Of a stretch of 64,000 bases of DNA, positions 55,384 to 63,659 are shown piece by piece (position 1 is the first letter of the stretch; each line of letters opens with the position of its first letter). The DNA is from Hyphomicrobiaceae bacterium. GTDB taxonomy: Bacteria; Pseudomonadota; Alphaproteobacteria; Rhizobiales; Hyphomicrobiaceae. Made by a program: the position numbers and the translations under genes. Location of the stretch: NCBI GenBank assembly GCA_016793635.1, contig JAEUMD010000009.1, positions 124,001 to 188,000 on the forward strand, read 5' to 3'. Under the pieces are notes generated by a model. It was not told the DNA's origin and searched no databases. It saw only the letters and a program-made list of their open reading frames with translations.

Positions 55384-55408
55384 GGGAGGAACGACGATCG
55401 TTCCTCCC
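55384..55408 (-). terminator. Hairpin between the binding-protein and permease genes
   Basis: A perfect 11-bp stem GGGAGGAACGA / TCGTTCCTCCC with loop CGA lies between the binding-protein stop (55,419) and the permease start (55,333). No T-run follows in the leftward direction. As in other ABC importers, it probably stabilises or attenuates the transcript so that the binding protein is made in excess. Confidence 0.55.
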
Positions 55409-55418
55409 GCTACGGCCG

Positions 55419-56789
55419 TCACGAGGACAGCGCCGACCAGAGCACAAGACTGCCCTTGCTCTTCGATGCGAAGGTCTCTGCCTCGCCCTTCTTCATGAAG
55501 GGTGTCAGAGCGCCATCGGCCGCTTGAATGTAGAAGGCCACGTGACCGAACAGCTTCAGTCCAGTTGCCTTGTCGTAGACGTAGGTCGCGAAAACGTTCT
55601 TGCCTGCCCCCTTCGCGTCCTTGTAGGCCGCCATCATGGCCTTGACGCTGTCGAAGCTCTTGATCCCTTCGCCGTCGATCCACATTTCGGCAGGCGGCAG
55701 CGATGGCGCATCCGGAACCGAGGTGACGACGGTCTTCAGCATCTCCTCATACTTCTGCCCCTTCGCCTCGAATGCCTTCTTGACGAACGAGTGATCGACC
55801 CAACGGGCGAAGTCGAGCGGCGGGATCTCCTTCTCCTTGGCCAACAGCGAATGGTCGTACTTCAACGCGTCGTCCCACTGCGGCTTGATCGACGCCTCGA
55901 ACGTCGAGATGCCGCCCTTGGAGAAATAGAGGTAGAGAACCTCCTTCTCGATGCCGGTCCACTCCGAGACCTTGGTGGCGGCGAGCACGGGATCCGCAGC
56001 GATCCAGGCCTGCGCCTCCATCGTCGCGTTCACGTAGGCGTCGACGATCTCGGGATACTTGTCGGCGAAGCTCTTCGTGACGACGGTTCCATGGAACGTT
56101 GGAATACCGGCCTCGCTACCGTCGTAGATCTTGCGACCGGTACCGCGGAACTCCATGACCTCGGACCAGGGGCAGAAGTCGGCATGCGCATCCACCTTGC
56201 CCTGCGCGATATTGGTCACGCCGATGGGCGGCGCCTGGCCGACGAGGCTGACCTTCTCGAACAGCCCGGCGTCCCTCAGCACCTTGAGCGTCATGCCCCA
56301 GGCAGCGCTGCCGATCGGAGTCGAGATCGTCTTGCCCGCGAGTTGATCGAGCGCGAAGACGTCGGACGCGACCGGAACGACGATGCCGTTGCCCGTGCCC
56401 TTCAGATTGTAGCCGGTGACGGCGATGAAGCGGCTTTCATCCTTGCCGGCCTTCTGGAAGTTGGCGCCGTTGACGATGAGCGGATAGTCGCCCATCACAC
56501 CGAACTGCAGCTTGCCGGCCAGCATCTGGTTGGTGATGGGCGGGCCGGAGGTGTAGTCTTGATAGACGATCTCGTAGGTGGCTCCGGCATATTTGCCGTC
56601 CTTCGGCAGGTGCTTCTCGAGCAGCTTGAGCTTCTCGAGGATGATGCCGCCGGGCACGGTGTTCGTCACCGTGCTCTGGTGACCGATCCCTATGGCGATG
56701 GACTCGGCGTTGGCGCTGGTCGTCAAGGCGGCCAGTGCAAAAACGGCCGTCGAAGTGAAGCTGGTCAAAAGGACTTTTCTTGCTCGCAT
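55419..56789 (-). CDS. ABC importer periplasmic substrate-binding protein
   Basis: This 456-residue periplasmic protein has a signal peptide (about residues 1-29, ending TTSANAES) and a binding-protein fold of the NrtA/SsuA/TauA superfamily, with GVMGDYPLIVNGANF near 95, GKTISTPIGSAAWGMTLKVL near 145 and VDAHADFCPWSEVMEF near 195. The ligand is probably a small anion such as a sulfonate, nitrate or carboxylate; it cannot be deduced. ATG 56789 has a strong GAGGAGAG box, and the protein is longer than the usual 320-400 residues owing to a long C-terminal part. Transcription probably begins upstream near 56,850. Confidence 0.88.
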   Translation of the reverse strand: MRARKVLLTSFTSTAVFALAALTTSANAESIAIGIGHQSTVTNTVPGGIILEKLKLLEKHLPKDGKYAGATYEIVYQDYTSGPPITNQMLAGKLQFGVMGDYPLIVNGANFQKAGKDESRFIAVTGYNLKGTGNGIVVPVASDVFALDQLAGKTISTPIGSAAWGMTLKVLRDAGLFEKVSLVGQAPPIGVTNIAQGKVDAHADFCPWSEVMEFRGTGRKIYDGSEAGIPTFHGTVVTKSFADKYPEIVDAYVNATMEAQAWIAADPVLAATKVSEWTGIEKEVLYLYFSKGGISTFEASIKPQWDDALKYDHSLLAKEKEIPPLDFARWVDHSFVKKAFEAKGQKYEEMLKTVVTSVPDAPSLPPAEMWIDGEGIKSFDSVKAMMAAYKDAKGAGKNVFATYVYDKATGLKLFGHVAFYIQAADGALTPFMKKGEAETFASKSKGSLVLWSALSS

Positions 56790-57202
56790 CACGCTCTCCT
56801 CGGGCAAGTGGCGACTTGTCTGAAGTGACCTTTCCTAACCCGCAACCGGCGTGCCAAAATGCGACCCTTGCCCTGGGGGAATCGAACAACCCTTTATTTC
56901 ATCGGCCTTTTTCTCAACATTGGCGGCAATTCGATCAGTGGTCGCCGTAACACTGCCGTGATAGTTCGTGAGGCGCACTGACCGCTGCTTATGCACACGG
57001 TGCAGTGCGCGCGATCGAAACCGCAATACAAGTCTCGGCCGGCTCGGCACCGTGGCGCGGGCGCGCGTACCCGACCGGTTCCGCGCCGAAAAGGCTCGTC
57101 GGTGGCGCGATCATCTGAGGGATGAGTGCTGAAAACGAATACGCCTGCGTCTTTGCGCAGGCGTCCGGTAGTCCCCGATCTCAATTTCCGCCGTGGCGGG
57201 CC
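56790..57202. other. Region between the importer and the GntR gene; promoter zone with hairpin
   Basis: The leftward importer operon starts here. A stem ACGCCTGCG / CGCAGGCGT with loop TCTTT at 57141-57164 lies downstream of the GntR gene on the minus strand and is followed by an AT-rich stretch with TTTTC, so it probably ends the GntR transcript. No gene is supported. Confidence 0.5.
57141..57164 (-). terminator. Terminator after the GntR gene
   Basis: The 9-bp stem and 5- to 6-base loop lie 40 bases past the GntR stop codon. On the minus strand the hairpin is followed by ATTCGTTTTC, a modest T-run. Confidence 0.55.
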
Positions 57203-57970
57203 CTAGAGGCGCGGCACGCGCAGGGAGAATTGCATCATGTCGAGCCGCGCGTAGATCTGCTCGAACATCAAGCGATCACCGGAATTCGACACCGTCAGAC
57301 GCTTCAACCGGAACAGGCTCTCCCTCTCCGCGACATTGAGCAGTCTGCTCGCGAAGGCAGGCGCGGGGACCGTGTCGATCATGATCTCCGCGTAACCGAT
57401 CTCGATCGCGAGTCGCTTCTCCATGAGCACGAACACGTCCTGACGGCCGAGATCCAGCAGCATCAGTCGGCGGCCGATGTTCAGCGGCAGATAACTAACG
57501 TCGAGCGATACGGTGGTCGGCCCCGCAAGGCGCGCTCTCACGATCCGCACCACGCTCTCGCCCTTCTCGATTCGCAGGGCATCGGAAACGTCGTCGCTTG
57601 CCGCAACCTCGAGAAGTTCAATCACATCGGAATGCGCGGTGACTCCCAAGGGCGCCACCATTTCGCCGAAGCTCTGCAAGCGTTCCAGGCTCGCCGTCGC
57701 CATCAGCCGGCTGACGTAATAGCCCTTGCCGCGCCATGACTCGACCAGCCCCTGGCTGCGTAACGCATCGAACGCCTGGCGCGCGGTAACGCGGCTGACG
57801 CCGAATTGCTCCATGATGTCGTGCTCACTCGGCAACTGCTGGCCGCACGCGAACTCGCCACTCGTGATCCGCTCGATCATCCAGTTCCGGATGACCGCAT
57901 ACTTCGGCAGGCGCTCCGAGCGCTGCGCACTCGCCGCATTGGACCTGTCTGACTTCGCCGCTGGGACCAT
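57203..57970 (-). CDS. GntR-family transcriptional regulator with UTRA domain
   Basis: This 255-residue regulator has a winged-helix DNA-binding domain (about residues 20-85: LPSEHDIMEQFGVSRVTARQ near 45) and a C-terminal UTRA effector domain (about 95-245, with VVRIVRARLAGPTTVSLDVSYL). The HutC subfamily, which senses small metabolites, has this shape. ATG 57970 avoids overlap with the HEAT gene; the frame is open to 58051, which would overlap the HEAT gene stop by 49 bases. It probably regulates the importer and redox genes, which lie on both sides. Confidence 0.85.
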   Translation of the reverse strand: MVPAAKSDRSNAASAQRSERLPKYAVIRNWMIERITSGEFACGQQLPSEHDIMEQFGVSRVTARQAFDALRSQGLVESWRGKGYYVSRLMATASLERLQSFGEMVAPLGVTAHSDVIELLEVAASDDVSDALRIEKGESVVRIVRARLAGPTTVSLDVSYLPLNIGRRLMLLDLGRQDVFVLMEKRLAIEIGYAEIMIDTVPAPAFASRLLNVAERESLFRLKRLTVSNSGDRLMFEQIYARLDMMQFSLRVPRL

Positions 57971-58002
57971 ATCGAGCGCCGCTTCTTCCTGATGGAGCGA
58001 CG

Positions 58003-58980
58003 TCAGGTCGCCGCCGATGTCTTGCGGATGGCGATCTGCTGCATCGCCCATCTAACGTTCTTTCGTACATCGGGATCGGGATCGTCGCCCACCTTTTCAA
58101 GATAGGGAAGCGCCGACTCGTGGCCGATCTGCCCCAAAGCCGCCGCCGCCTCCTTGCGCAGGTTGGCTTCCTGGTGCGAGAGACCCGCAGCGATCGCGGC
58201 AATGGCGCTCGCTGCCCGCAATTTGCCGAGGGCATTGGTCGCCTTCAAGCGAACCTGCCAGAAGGGATCTTCGAGCAGCTTGACCAGTCTGGCGAGGCGT
58301 TCGCCGCTGCATGAGAGCTTGCCGAGCGTTTCAGCCGCGATTTCGCGAACCATCCAATCGTCGTCCGTCAAAGCGTCCGCGATCGTCGCGACCACTGCCG
58401 CGTTGCTCGAGAACCCGAGCGCGCTCACCGCTGCGCGACGCACGTTCGGGTCCACATCTCCCGTCGCTGAGCGGAGCGCGGGCAATGCCTCCTCCAGTTT
58501 CAGGAATCCGATGACGCCGATGGCCTGGACTCGTACGCCCGGGTCGGGGTCCTGCAATGCGGTCAGCGCCGGCTTCAGCGACTCGTGCCGGCGCAACTCC
58601 TTCAAGGCGCGCAACGCCGACATGCGTACGAACGTCGAAGCATGCGCAACAAGCGGCAGGATCGGATCGGCAGCCTTGGGATCCTTGAACTCGGCCATGC
58701 TCTCAGACGCGGCAGCCGCAACACCGGAATCGCTGTCGACGAGTGCATGGGCCAGAGCGCGCGCCGCATCGGGGCCGTCATACTCGCCGAGTGCGCGGGC
58801 GGCCTGCTGGCGCACGCTCGCGTCCTTCTCGTCGAGCATCTGCGCGAGTAGCGGAATGGCTCCCGGATCTCCGAGGTTGGCAAGCTCGATGATCACCACA
58901 CGCTTTTCGTTCGGATCGCCGGAACGCAGCCTTGCCGCCAGCTCCTCCAGATCGTCGTATTCTTCGAAAACGTGGGACAT
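58003..58980 (-). CDS. HEAT-repeat protein
   Basis: This 325-residue protein is almost wholly HEAT repeats (about nine, each with D-x-[DE]-[PA]-x-VR or VRxxAAxALG), for example VRQQAARALGEYDGPDAARA near 57, VRVQAIGVIGFLKLEEALPA near 147 and VRKNVRWAMQQIAIRK near the end. HEAT-repeat solenoids act as scaffolds or as helper proteins for redox enzymes and lyases. It stands directly between a GntR regulator and the ferredoxin/flavoprotein genes, so it may assist their maturation or assembly. No catalytic motif is seen. Confidence 0.9.
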   Translation of the reverse strand: MSHVFEEYDDLEELAARLRSGDPNEKRVVIIELANLGDPGAIPLLAQMLDEKDASVRQQAARALGEYDGPDAARALAHALVDSDSGVAAAASESMAEFKDPKAADPILPLVAHASTFVRMSALRALKELRRHESLKPALTALQDPDPGVRVQAIGVIGFLKLEEALPALRSATGDVDPNVRRAAVSALGFSSNAAVVATIADALTDDDWMVREIAAETLGKLSCSGERLARLVKLLEDPFWQVRLKATNALGKLRAASAIAAIAAGLSHQEANLRKEAAAALGQIGHESALPYLEKVGDDPDPDVRKNVRWAMQQIAIRKTSAAT

Positions 58981-59016
58981 GGGGACCTCATGCAGACGGG
59001 GCGCTTTCGCGCGGCA

Positions 59017-59250
59017 TCACTTGAGCAGGTAGGGGATGTTCACTTTGACGGCGCCGGTCGGACAGTCCGCCTCACACGGCATGCAGTACCAGCACTCGTC
59101 GTACTCCATGAAGGCCTTGCCAGTCTGATCGTTGATGCGCAGGACATCGAGCGGACAAACATCGATACACACGTGACACCCTTTTTCAGCGATACACTTG
59201 TCATTGTCCACGACGACAGGAACTGAGGTGAAACTTGGTGCCAATGGCAT
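59017..59250 (-). CDS. AprB-like 2[4Fe-4S] ferredoxin subunit
   Basis: This 77-residue ferredoxin has two cluster motifs, CIAEKGCHVCIDVCP (C-x5-C-x2-C-x3-C-P) and CWYCMPCEADCPTG (C-x2-C-x2-C-x3-C-P). The C-x5-C first motif is like that of the beta subunit (AprB) of dissimilatory APS reductase, but this protein lacks the C-terminal tail of AprB that wraps the partner. It should pass electrons to or from the flavoprotein encoded next door, whose stop lies 32 bases upstream of this start. ATG 59250 is used; the box is not strong. Confidence 0.9.
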   Translation of the reverse strand: MPLAPSFTSVPVVVDNDKCIAEKGCHVCIDVCPLDVLRINDQTGKAFMEYDECWYCMPCEADCPTGAVKVNIPYLLK

Positions 59251-59281
59251 GGCGCGATCCTCTTATGAGTTGGCGATACGA

Positions 59282-61018
59282 TCAGGCCGATGCTCTGACG
59301 CGCTGCTTATCGTAGAGATCCTTCTCGTCCTCGCTGATGGGCACGACATAGGGATCGATCGGCTTCTTCTCCGCAGCCATCTTGCCATCCTTCTTCGACA
59401 GCAGCGTGTGGCAGAACCAGTTCTCGTTGTCCTTTTCCGGATAGTCCGTGCGCAGGTGATAGAGCCCCCACCGGCTTTCGGTCCGGAACAACGACGAGAA
59501 CGCCGCCATGTCGGCGCAATCGAGGATCGATGCCGCTTCGAGGGACCGCATCAGCTCGTGCGCATTGCGCACGACCATCCGGGTCTCCATGTCCTCGCGA
59601 ACCTCGGCGAACCGCTGCTGTGCGAGCTCGTACTTCCGCGTCACCTTCGGCGGCTGGAGGTAGTCGTTCACGAGCCGGCGCGTTTTGTACTCGATCTGGT
59701 TGGGCGGAATGCCGTCGTCGCGCCGGGTCGGCGCGAGAACTCGATCGCGCTCGCGCGCAAGGTCGGCCACATCGTATTCGGCGAAATCGACGTTTGCCGC
59801 ATATTCGGCCGCATCCTCACCGGCAACCGCACCATTGGTGAAGGCACCGAGCATGTAATTGTGCGGCACGCTCGCCATGTCGCCTGCCGCATAGAGGCCG
59901 GGCACCGTCGTGCGGGCCAGATCGTCGACATAGACGCCGGATGCGCTATGCCCGGAGCAGAAGCCGATCTCCGAGATGTGCATCTCGACCATCTTCTCAC
60001 GATAGTTGGTTCCGCGACCCTCGTGGAACAGTCCGCGCGTCGGCCGCTCGACAGTGTGCAGGATCGTTTCGATTTCTGACACGGTGTCGGAGTGCAGATG
60101 GTTGAGTTTGAGGAAGACCGGCCCCTTGCCGGACTGGAGCTCGTTGAAGAACTCGAGCATCATCTGTCCCGACCAGTAGTCGCACTCGATGAACCGGCTC
60201 CCCTGATTGTTGGCGGTGTAGGCGCCGAAGGGACCGGCGACGTAGGCGCAAGCAGGACCGTTGTAGTCCTTGATGAGCGGATTGATCTGGAAACACTCGA
60301 GGTTCGCGAGCTTTGCACCGGCGTGATAGGCCATCGCATACCCGTCGCCGGAGTTGGCGGCATTCTCGTAGGTGCCGAACATGTAGCCCGATGTGGGCAG
60401 GCCGAGCCGGCCAGCGGCGCCCATGCACAGGATCACGGATTTTGCGCGGATGAGCAGGAACTCCGCGGTTCGCGTGTTGACGGCGATCACACCAGCCACG
60501 CGACCATCCGCGCCGGTCAGCAGACGAGTCGCCATGAAGCGATTGGAGATGAGCAGGCGTGCGCGGCGAAGCTGACGGTAAAGCGCCTTCTTCACCGTAT
60601 CGCCGTTCGGCATCGGCAAGACGTAAGTGCCGATGTGATGCACCTTCTTGACGTCGAAATCGCCGTTCTCGTTCTTCAGGAAGCGGATGCCATAGCTGTC
60701 CAGCTCCTCGATGATCGAGTAGCAATTCTGGGCGTATTTCAGCACCGGCTTCTGATCGACGATGCCGTCGTTGGCGATCGTGATCTCCTTGGTGTACTGC
60801 TCGGGCGTCGCGTAGCCGGGAATGACCGCGTTGTTGAGTCCGTCCATTCCCATGGAGATGGCGCCGGAACGCTTGACGTTGGCCTTCTCCAACAAAATCA
60901 CAGTGGCCTTGGGGTTCTTCTTCTTGGCCCTGAGCGCGGCCATCGGCCCCGCGGTGCCGCCACCGATGACCAGCACGTCGCAAGTGACCTCGGAAAGACC
61001 GTCGAGGATCTCGTCCAT
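59282..61018 (-). CDS. AprA/fumarate-reductase-like FAD flavoprotein
   Basis: This 578-residue flavoprotein has the FAD dinucleotide-binding motif VLVIGGGTAGPMAALRAKKK near residue 15, then ERSGA-like KRSGAISMGMDGLNNAV near 48, ILCMGAAGRLGLPTSGYMFG near 190, and the C-terminal FAD-contact GLYAAGDMASVPHNYMLGAF near 365, with a long helical tail. The overall shape resembles the alpha subunits of APS reductase, fumarate reductase and succinate dehydrogenase. Paired with an AprB-like ferredoxin, it likely forms a small two-subunit redox enzyme, but the substrate is unknown. No aprM/qmo genes or sat are in the window, so classical APS reduction is not shown. Confidence 0.88.
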   Translation of the reverse strand: MDEILDGLSEVTCDVLVIGGGTAGPMAALRAKKKNPKATVILLEKANVKRSGAISMGMDGLNNAVIPGYATPEQYTKEITIANDGIVDQKPVLKYAQNCYSIIEELDSYGIRFLKNENGDFDVKKVHHIGTYVLPMPNGDTVKKALYRQLRRARLLISNRFMATRLLTGADGRVAGVIAVNTRTAEFLLIRAKSVILCMGAAGRLGLPTSGYMFGTYENAANSGDGYAMAYHAGAKLANLECFQINPLIKDYNGPACAYVAGPFGAYTANNQGSRFIECDYWSGQMMLEFFNELQSGKGPVFLKLNHLHSDTVSEIETILHTVERPTRGLFHEGRGTNYREKMVEMHISEIGFCSGHSASGVYVDDLARTTVPGLYAAGDMASVPHNYMLGAFTNGAVAGEDAAEYAANVDFAEYDVADLARERDRVLAPTRRDDGIPPNQIEYKTRRLVNDYLQPPKVTRKYELAQQRFAEVREDMETRMVVRNAHELMRSLEAASILDCADMAAFSSLFRTESRWGLYHLRTDYPEKDNENWFCHTLLSKKDGKMAAEKKPIDPYVVPISEDEKDLYDKQRVRASA

Positions 61019-61068
61019 GAATTCATCCTTCCTGCAGTTCGGCTAGACGTTGACTGTCTCTGTCCGCG

Positions 61069-61443
61069 TCATGACGCGATGATGAAGTCCGCGGGCGTCC
61101 GCTGGCTCGAAAGCTCCAGCAGCAGGCGCCAGGGGTAGATGCCGCGGTCGTGCCCGTCGGAAAAGCCGATGTTCACGGCGTAATGCCCGATGGCGTTCAA
61201 CTTCGTAATGGCGAGGTCGTGAGGCGCGAAGTTTCCGCCGTGGAGGCGGCGCCGGCGGCCAGCCGCCGAGGGGCATCTCCGCCACAGCAGATCAGCCGGG
61301 ATTGTCGCAACGCGACCGCTCGCGAAGGTCACGGCAAGCCGAGATCCTGCCACCGCTATCTCGACGGAGACGACGGCCTCGTCGGCCGGCTGTGAGGTGT
61401 GAGGGTGGTGCGCCGCAAAGGGCGCCGTCGCTTCTCGCTGCAT
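61069..61443 (-). CDS. DUF971 (gamma-butyrobetaine hydroxylase-like N-terminal) protein
   Basis: This 124-residue protein matches the DUF971/GBBH-like_N domain: VAVAGSRLAVTFASGRVATIPADLLWRR near residue 30, then LTKLNAIGHYAVNIGFSDGHDRGIYPWRLLLEL near 75, with a conserved DGHDxGIY motif. These small proteins are often found with Fe-S proteins and thought to be helper or accessory proteins of Fe-S metabolism. ATG 61443 follows the box GAGGAG. It is the first gene of the minus-strand unit, immediately upstream of the flavoprotein gene, and divergent from fdxA. Confidence 0.85.
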   Translation of the reverse strand: MQREATAPFAAHHPHTSQPADEAVVSVEIAVAGSRLAVTFASGRVATIPADLLWRRCPSAAGRRRRLHGGNFAPHDLAITKLNAIGHYAVNIGFSDGHDRGIYPWRLLLELSSQRTPADFIIAS

Positions 61444-61676
61444 GGCTCTCCTCGTTGGATAGAACCTGCCTCTGCGGCCAGCACGCCGATAGCAATTAGT
61501 TGACACAGGAGCCGAGGATTGCCCGCGCACCTCAAAAAATTCGCGAAACGACCAGCCGCGGCAATTTGTTGACCGACGCGCGAGCGCCCTCGCGAGAAGA
61601 AGTGCGCAGACGATGCCGAGCCGTCGCTTGCCGAAGTGTGAGCACGGCAGACGAGATCAACCATGCAGGACGCCCC

Positions 61677-62015
61677 ATGACCTACGTCGTCACCGACAAC
61701 TGCATCAAATGCAAATACATGGATTGCGTTGAGGTTTGTCCGGTCGACTGCTTCTACGAAGGGGAGCAGATGCTCGTCATCCATCCCGACGAATGCATCG
61801 ACTGCGGCGTGTGCGAACCCGAATGCCCCGCCGAGGCGATCAAGGCCGACACCGAGCCCGGCCTCGACTCCTGGCTTGCTCTCAATGCGGCCATGGCGCT
61901 CGTGCTTCCACAGATCACCGAGCGTAAGGAGCCGCCGGCCGACAGGGAGCAGTGGCTCGGCGTCGAGAACAAGCTGGAGCTGGTCTATGGATCGAAAGAT
62001 CCAGAACGGGTCTAG
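61677..62015 (+). CDS. fdxA: Ferredoxin FdxA, [3Fe-4S][4Fe-4S] type
   Basis: This 112-residue bacterial ferredoxin has two cluster-binding sections: [20 protein letters not shown] with CPVDCFYEG (residues 1-29), the pattern of the 7Fe Azotobacter FdI type, and [17 protein letters not shown] near residue 40. A C-terminal region of about 55 residues follows ([20 protein letters not shown]), as in FdxA. It probably carries electrons between fpr and the redox proteins nearby. ATG 61677 was chosen because the family begins MTYVVTDNC; the frame is open about 59 codons upstream. Confidence 0.93.
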   Translation: MTYVVTDNCIKCKYMDCVEVCPVDCFYEGEQMLVIHPDECIDCGVCEPECPAEAIKADTEPGLDSWLALNAAMALVLPQITERKEPPADREQWLGVENKLELVYGSKDPERV

Positions 62016-62073
62016 CGTCGAGAGTACGGCATCCGGCGCGCAACTCTGACAACAACCCAATCGGAAAAGGCTC

Positions 62074-62850
62074 ATGAGCAATTTCAACGAAGAGACCGTT
62101 CTGAGCGTGCACCACTGGACCGATACGCTCTTCAGCTTCACGACCTCCCGTACGCCGAGCTTCCGGTTCGAGAACGGCCAGTTCACGATGATGGGCATCA
62201 CCAACGAGACGGGCCGTCCGTTGGTCCGCGCCTACTCGATGGTCAGCACCAATTACGACGACAAGCTCGAATTCCTGTCGATCAAGGTTCCGGACGGGCC
62301 GCTCACATCCCGGCTCCAGCACATCGTGCCGGGCGATAGGATTCTCGTCTCCAAAAAGCCAACGGGGACGCTGCTGATCGACAACCTCGAGCCAGGCCGC
62401 AATCTCTATCTCTTCAGCACGGGCACGGGGCTCGCGCCGTTCATGAGCATCGTCCGCGATCCCGAAACCTACGCGCGCTTCGAAAAGGTGATCCTGGTGC
62501 ACGGCTGCCGTCACATCGCCGAGCTTGCCTATGGCGAGCTGATCTCGCGCGAGCTTCCCGACAACGAGTTCATCGGAGACATGGTGCGCGGCCAGCTCAT
62601 CTATTATCCGACGGTGACGCGCGAACCCTTCGAGAATCGCGGGCGCATCACCGACATCGTCGAGAACGGGCGCCTCTTCTCCGACATCTCTCTGCCCGTC
62701 ATGGAGCCCTCTGCAGATCGCGCGATGCTCTGCGGAAGCCCGCAGATGCTCGATTCGATGACCGCCTTGCTCGAAACGCGCGGCTTCGTCGAAGGCTCGA
62801 GCGGCAAGCCCGGCCAATACGTTATCGAGAAGGCTTTCGTCGAGCGATGA
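62074..62850 (+). CDS. fpr: Ferredoxin-NADP+ reductase
   Basis: Fpr is a FAD enzyme that exchanges electrons between NADPH and ferredoxin or flavodoxin in the cytosol. The 258-residue protein has the FAD motif RAYSMVS near residue 51, the NADP-binding motif LFSTGTGLAPFMSIVR near 113, and GSPQM with the C-terminal ending AFVER. These fit the bacterial subclass I/II Fpr. ATG 62074 has an AAAAGG box 10 bases upstream. It lies 58 bases after fdxA, so the two form a ferredoxin and ferredoxin-reductase pair that can supply the neighbouring redox system. Confidence 0.94.
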   Translation: MSNFNEETVLSVHHWTDTLFSFTTSRTPSFRFENGQFTMMGITNETGRPLVRAYSMVSTNYDDKLEFLSIKVPDGPLTSRLQHIVPGDRILVSKKPTGTLLIDNLEPGRNLYLFSTGTGLAPFMSIVRDPETYARFEKVILVHGCRHIAELAYGELISRELPDNEFIGDMVRGQLIYYPTVTREPFENRGRITDIVENGRLFSDISLPVMEPSADRAMLCGSPQMLDSMTALLETRGFVEGSSGKPGQYVIEKAFVER

Positions 62851-63122
62851 TTTGTACAATCCCTGGCGTGCCGTCGCGCGCCGAAAGCCGGATCGGGGCG
62901 GTGCCCCATCTCGGCGCACCGCAAGGTCTCGATTCCCGCAAACCACAGCTGGAGGTGATCGTCATCGCTCTGACGGGCGCATTCTGCCTTAGCCTGCTCT
63001 CGATGCTGCACATGTACAAAGCGCCGCAGCACTTCTCGATCGGCGCCCTTGCTGCCATCGAGCTACTCGCGGGGAGGAGAGCCTCGCAGAGCAACCCGCA
63101 AACCAACGATCTCGGCGTTTAG
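62847..63122 (+). CDS. Possible small membrane protein overlapping the fpr stop
   Basis: A 91-codon frame starts with ATG overlapping the fpr stop (ATGA) and contains a hydrophobic segment (about residues 36-55, VIVIALTGAFCLSLLSML). The first 30 residues are basic and Pro/Gly-rich. I recognise no family and the coding evidence is weak; it could be a chance frame in GC-rich DNA. The overlap with fpr is the main support. Confidence 0.25.
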   Translation: MICTIPGVPSRAESRIGAVPHLGAPQGLDSRKPQLEVIVIALTGAFCLSLLSMLHMYKAPQHFSIGALAAIELLAGRRASQSNPQTNDLGV

Positions 63123-63421
63123 GGGGCGAACAGCGGTCATGCAAGCGCTCGGCGCTTGCATAGAGCGCGTCCGTCCAACTCAGATTTTCCGTTCGAAGCA
63201 GCAGACCGTCGGTGGGAAGCCGGCGCCCCGCTGGGTTTCCATGTCTCCATGGCGCCCCGCGTGTGGAGCCACGCCGGGCAACCCGTCGCACACGGCTTGA
63301 CCCTCGGGTTGCCGCCCCCTACAAGCTGTCCCACGTGACGCGCCCGCTTGGCGGAGTGCGGAGCGGCGCTTGGCCATAAAAATGGGGCCGGGCGCATGCC
63401 GCGGTACCGCAGGGCGGCGGC
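63123..63421. other. Intergenic region before tRNA-Lys, nothing recognised
   Basis: About 300 bases with no convincing gene. The strand just before the tRNA, GCGGTACCGC near 63,400, is palindromic. Promoter elements of the tRNA are presumably here. Confidence 0.35.
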
Positions 63422-63496
63422 GGGCGGGTAGCTCAGTGGTAGAGCATCTGACTTTTAATCAGATGGTCGAGGGTTCGATCCCCTCCCCGCTCACCA
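63422..63496 (+). tRNA. tRNA-Lys (anticodon TTT)
   Basis: The 75-base cloverleaf starts with the acceptor stem GGGCGGG, paired with CCCGCTC with one G-T pair at position 2, D-arm AGCTCAGTGGTAGAGC, anticodon stem TCTGA/TCAGA around loop CTTTTAA (anticodon TTT at 63454-63456), and T-arm GAGGG/CCCTC. CCA is encoded at 63494-63496. It lies between fpr and a sugar-nucleotide gene. Confidence 0.96.
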
Positions 63497-63659
63497 ATAA
63501 TTTCAATGGCTTATTTTTGGAAGCAAAAGCGCCGCGCGAGCTCGCCGCGCAGCGCATAGGTTGAATAACCGGCTGGAACGGGCGCAATCCCGGGGCGGCG
63601 GGCAGTTCCGGAAACCATCCGCGGCGGCGGCCTTGCACCACTTTGGCCAGAACGCTTGC

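Noticed and set aside
63137..63397. Short frames on both strands before tRNA-Lys
   Set aside because: They overlap each other, have basic low-complexity products and no start signals.
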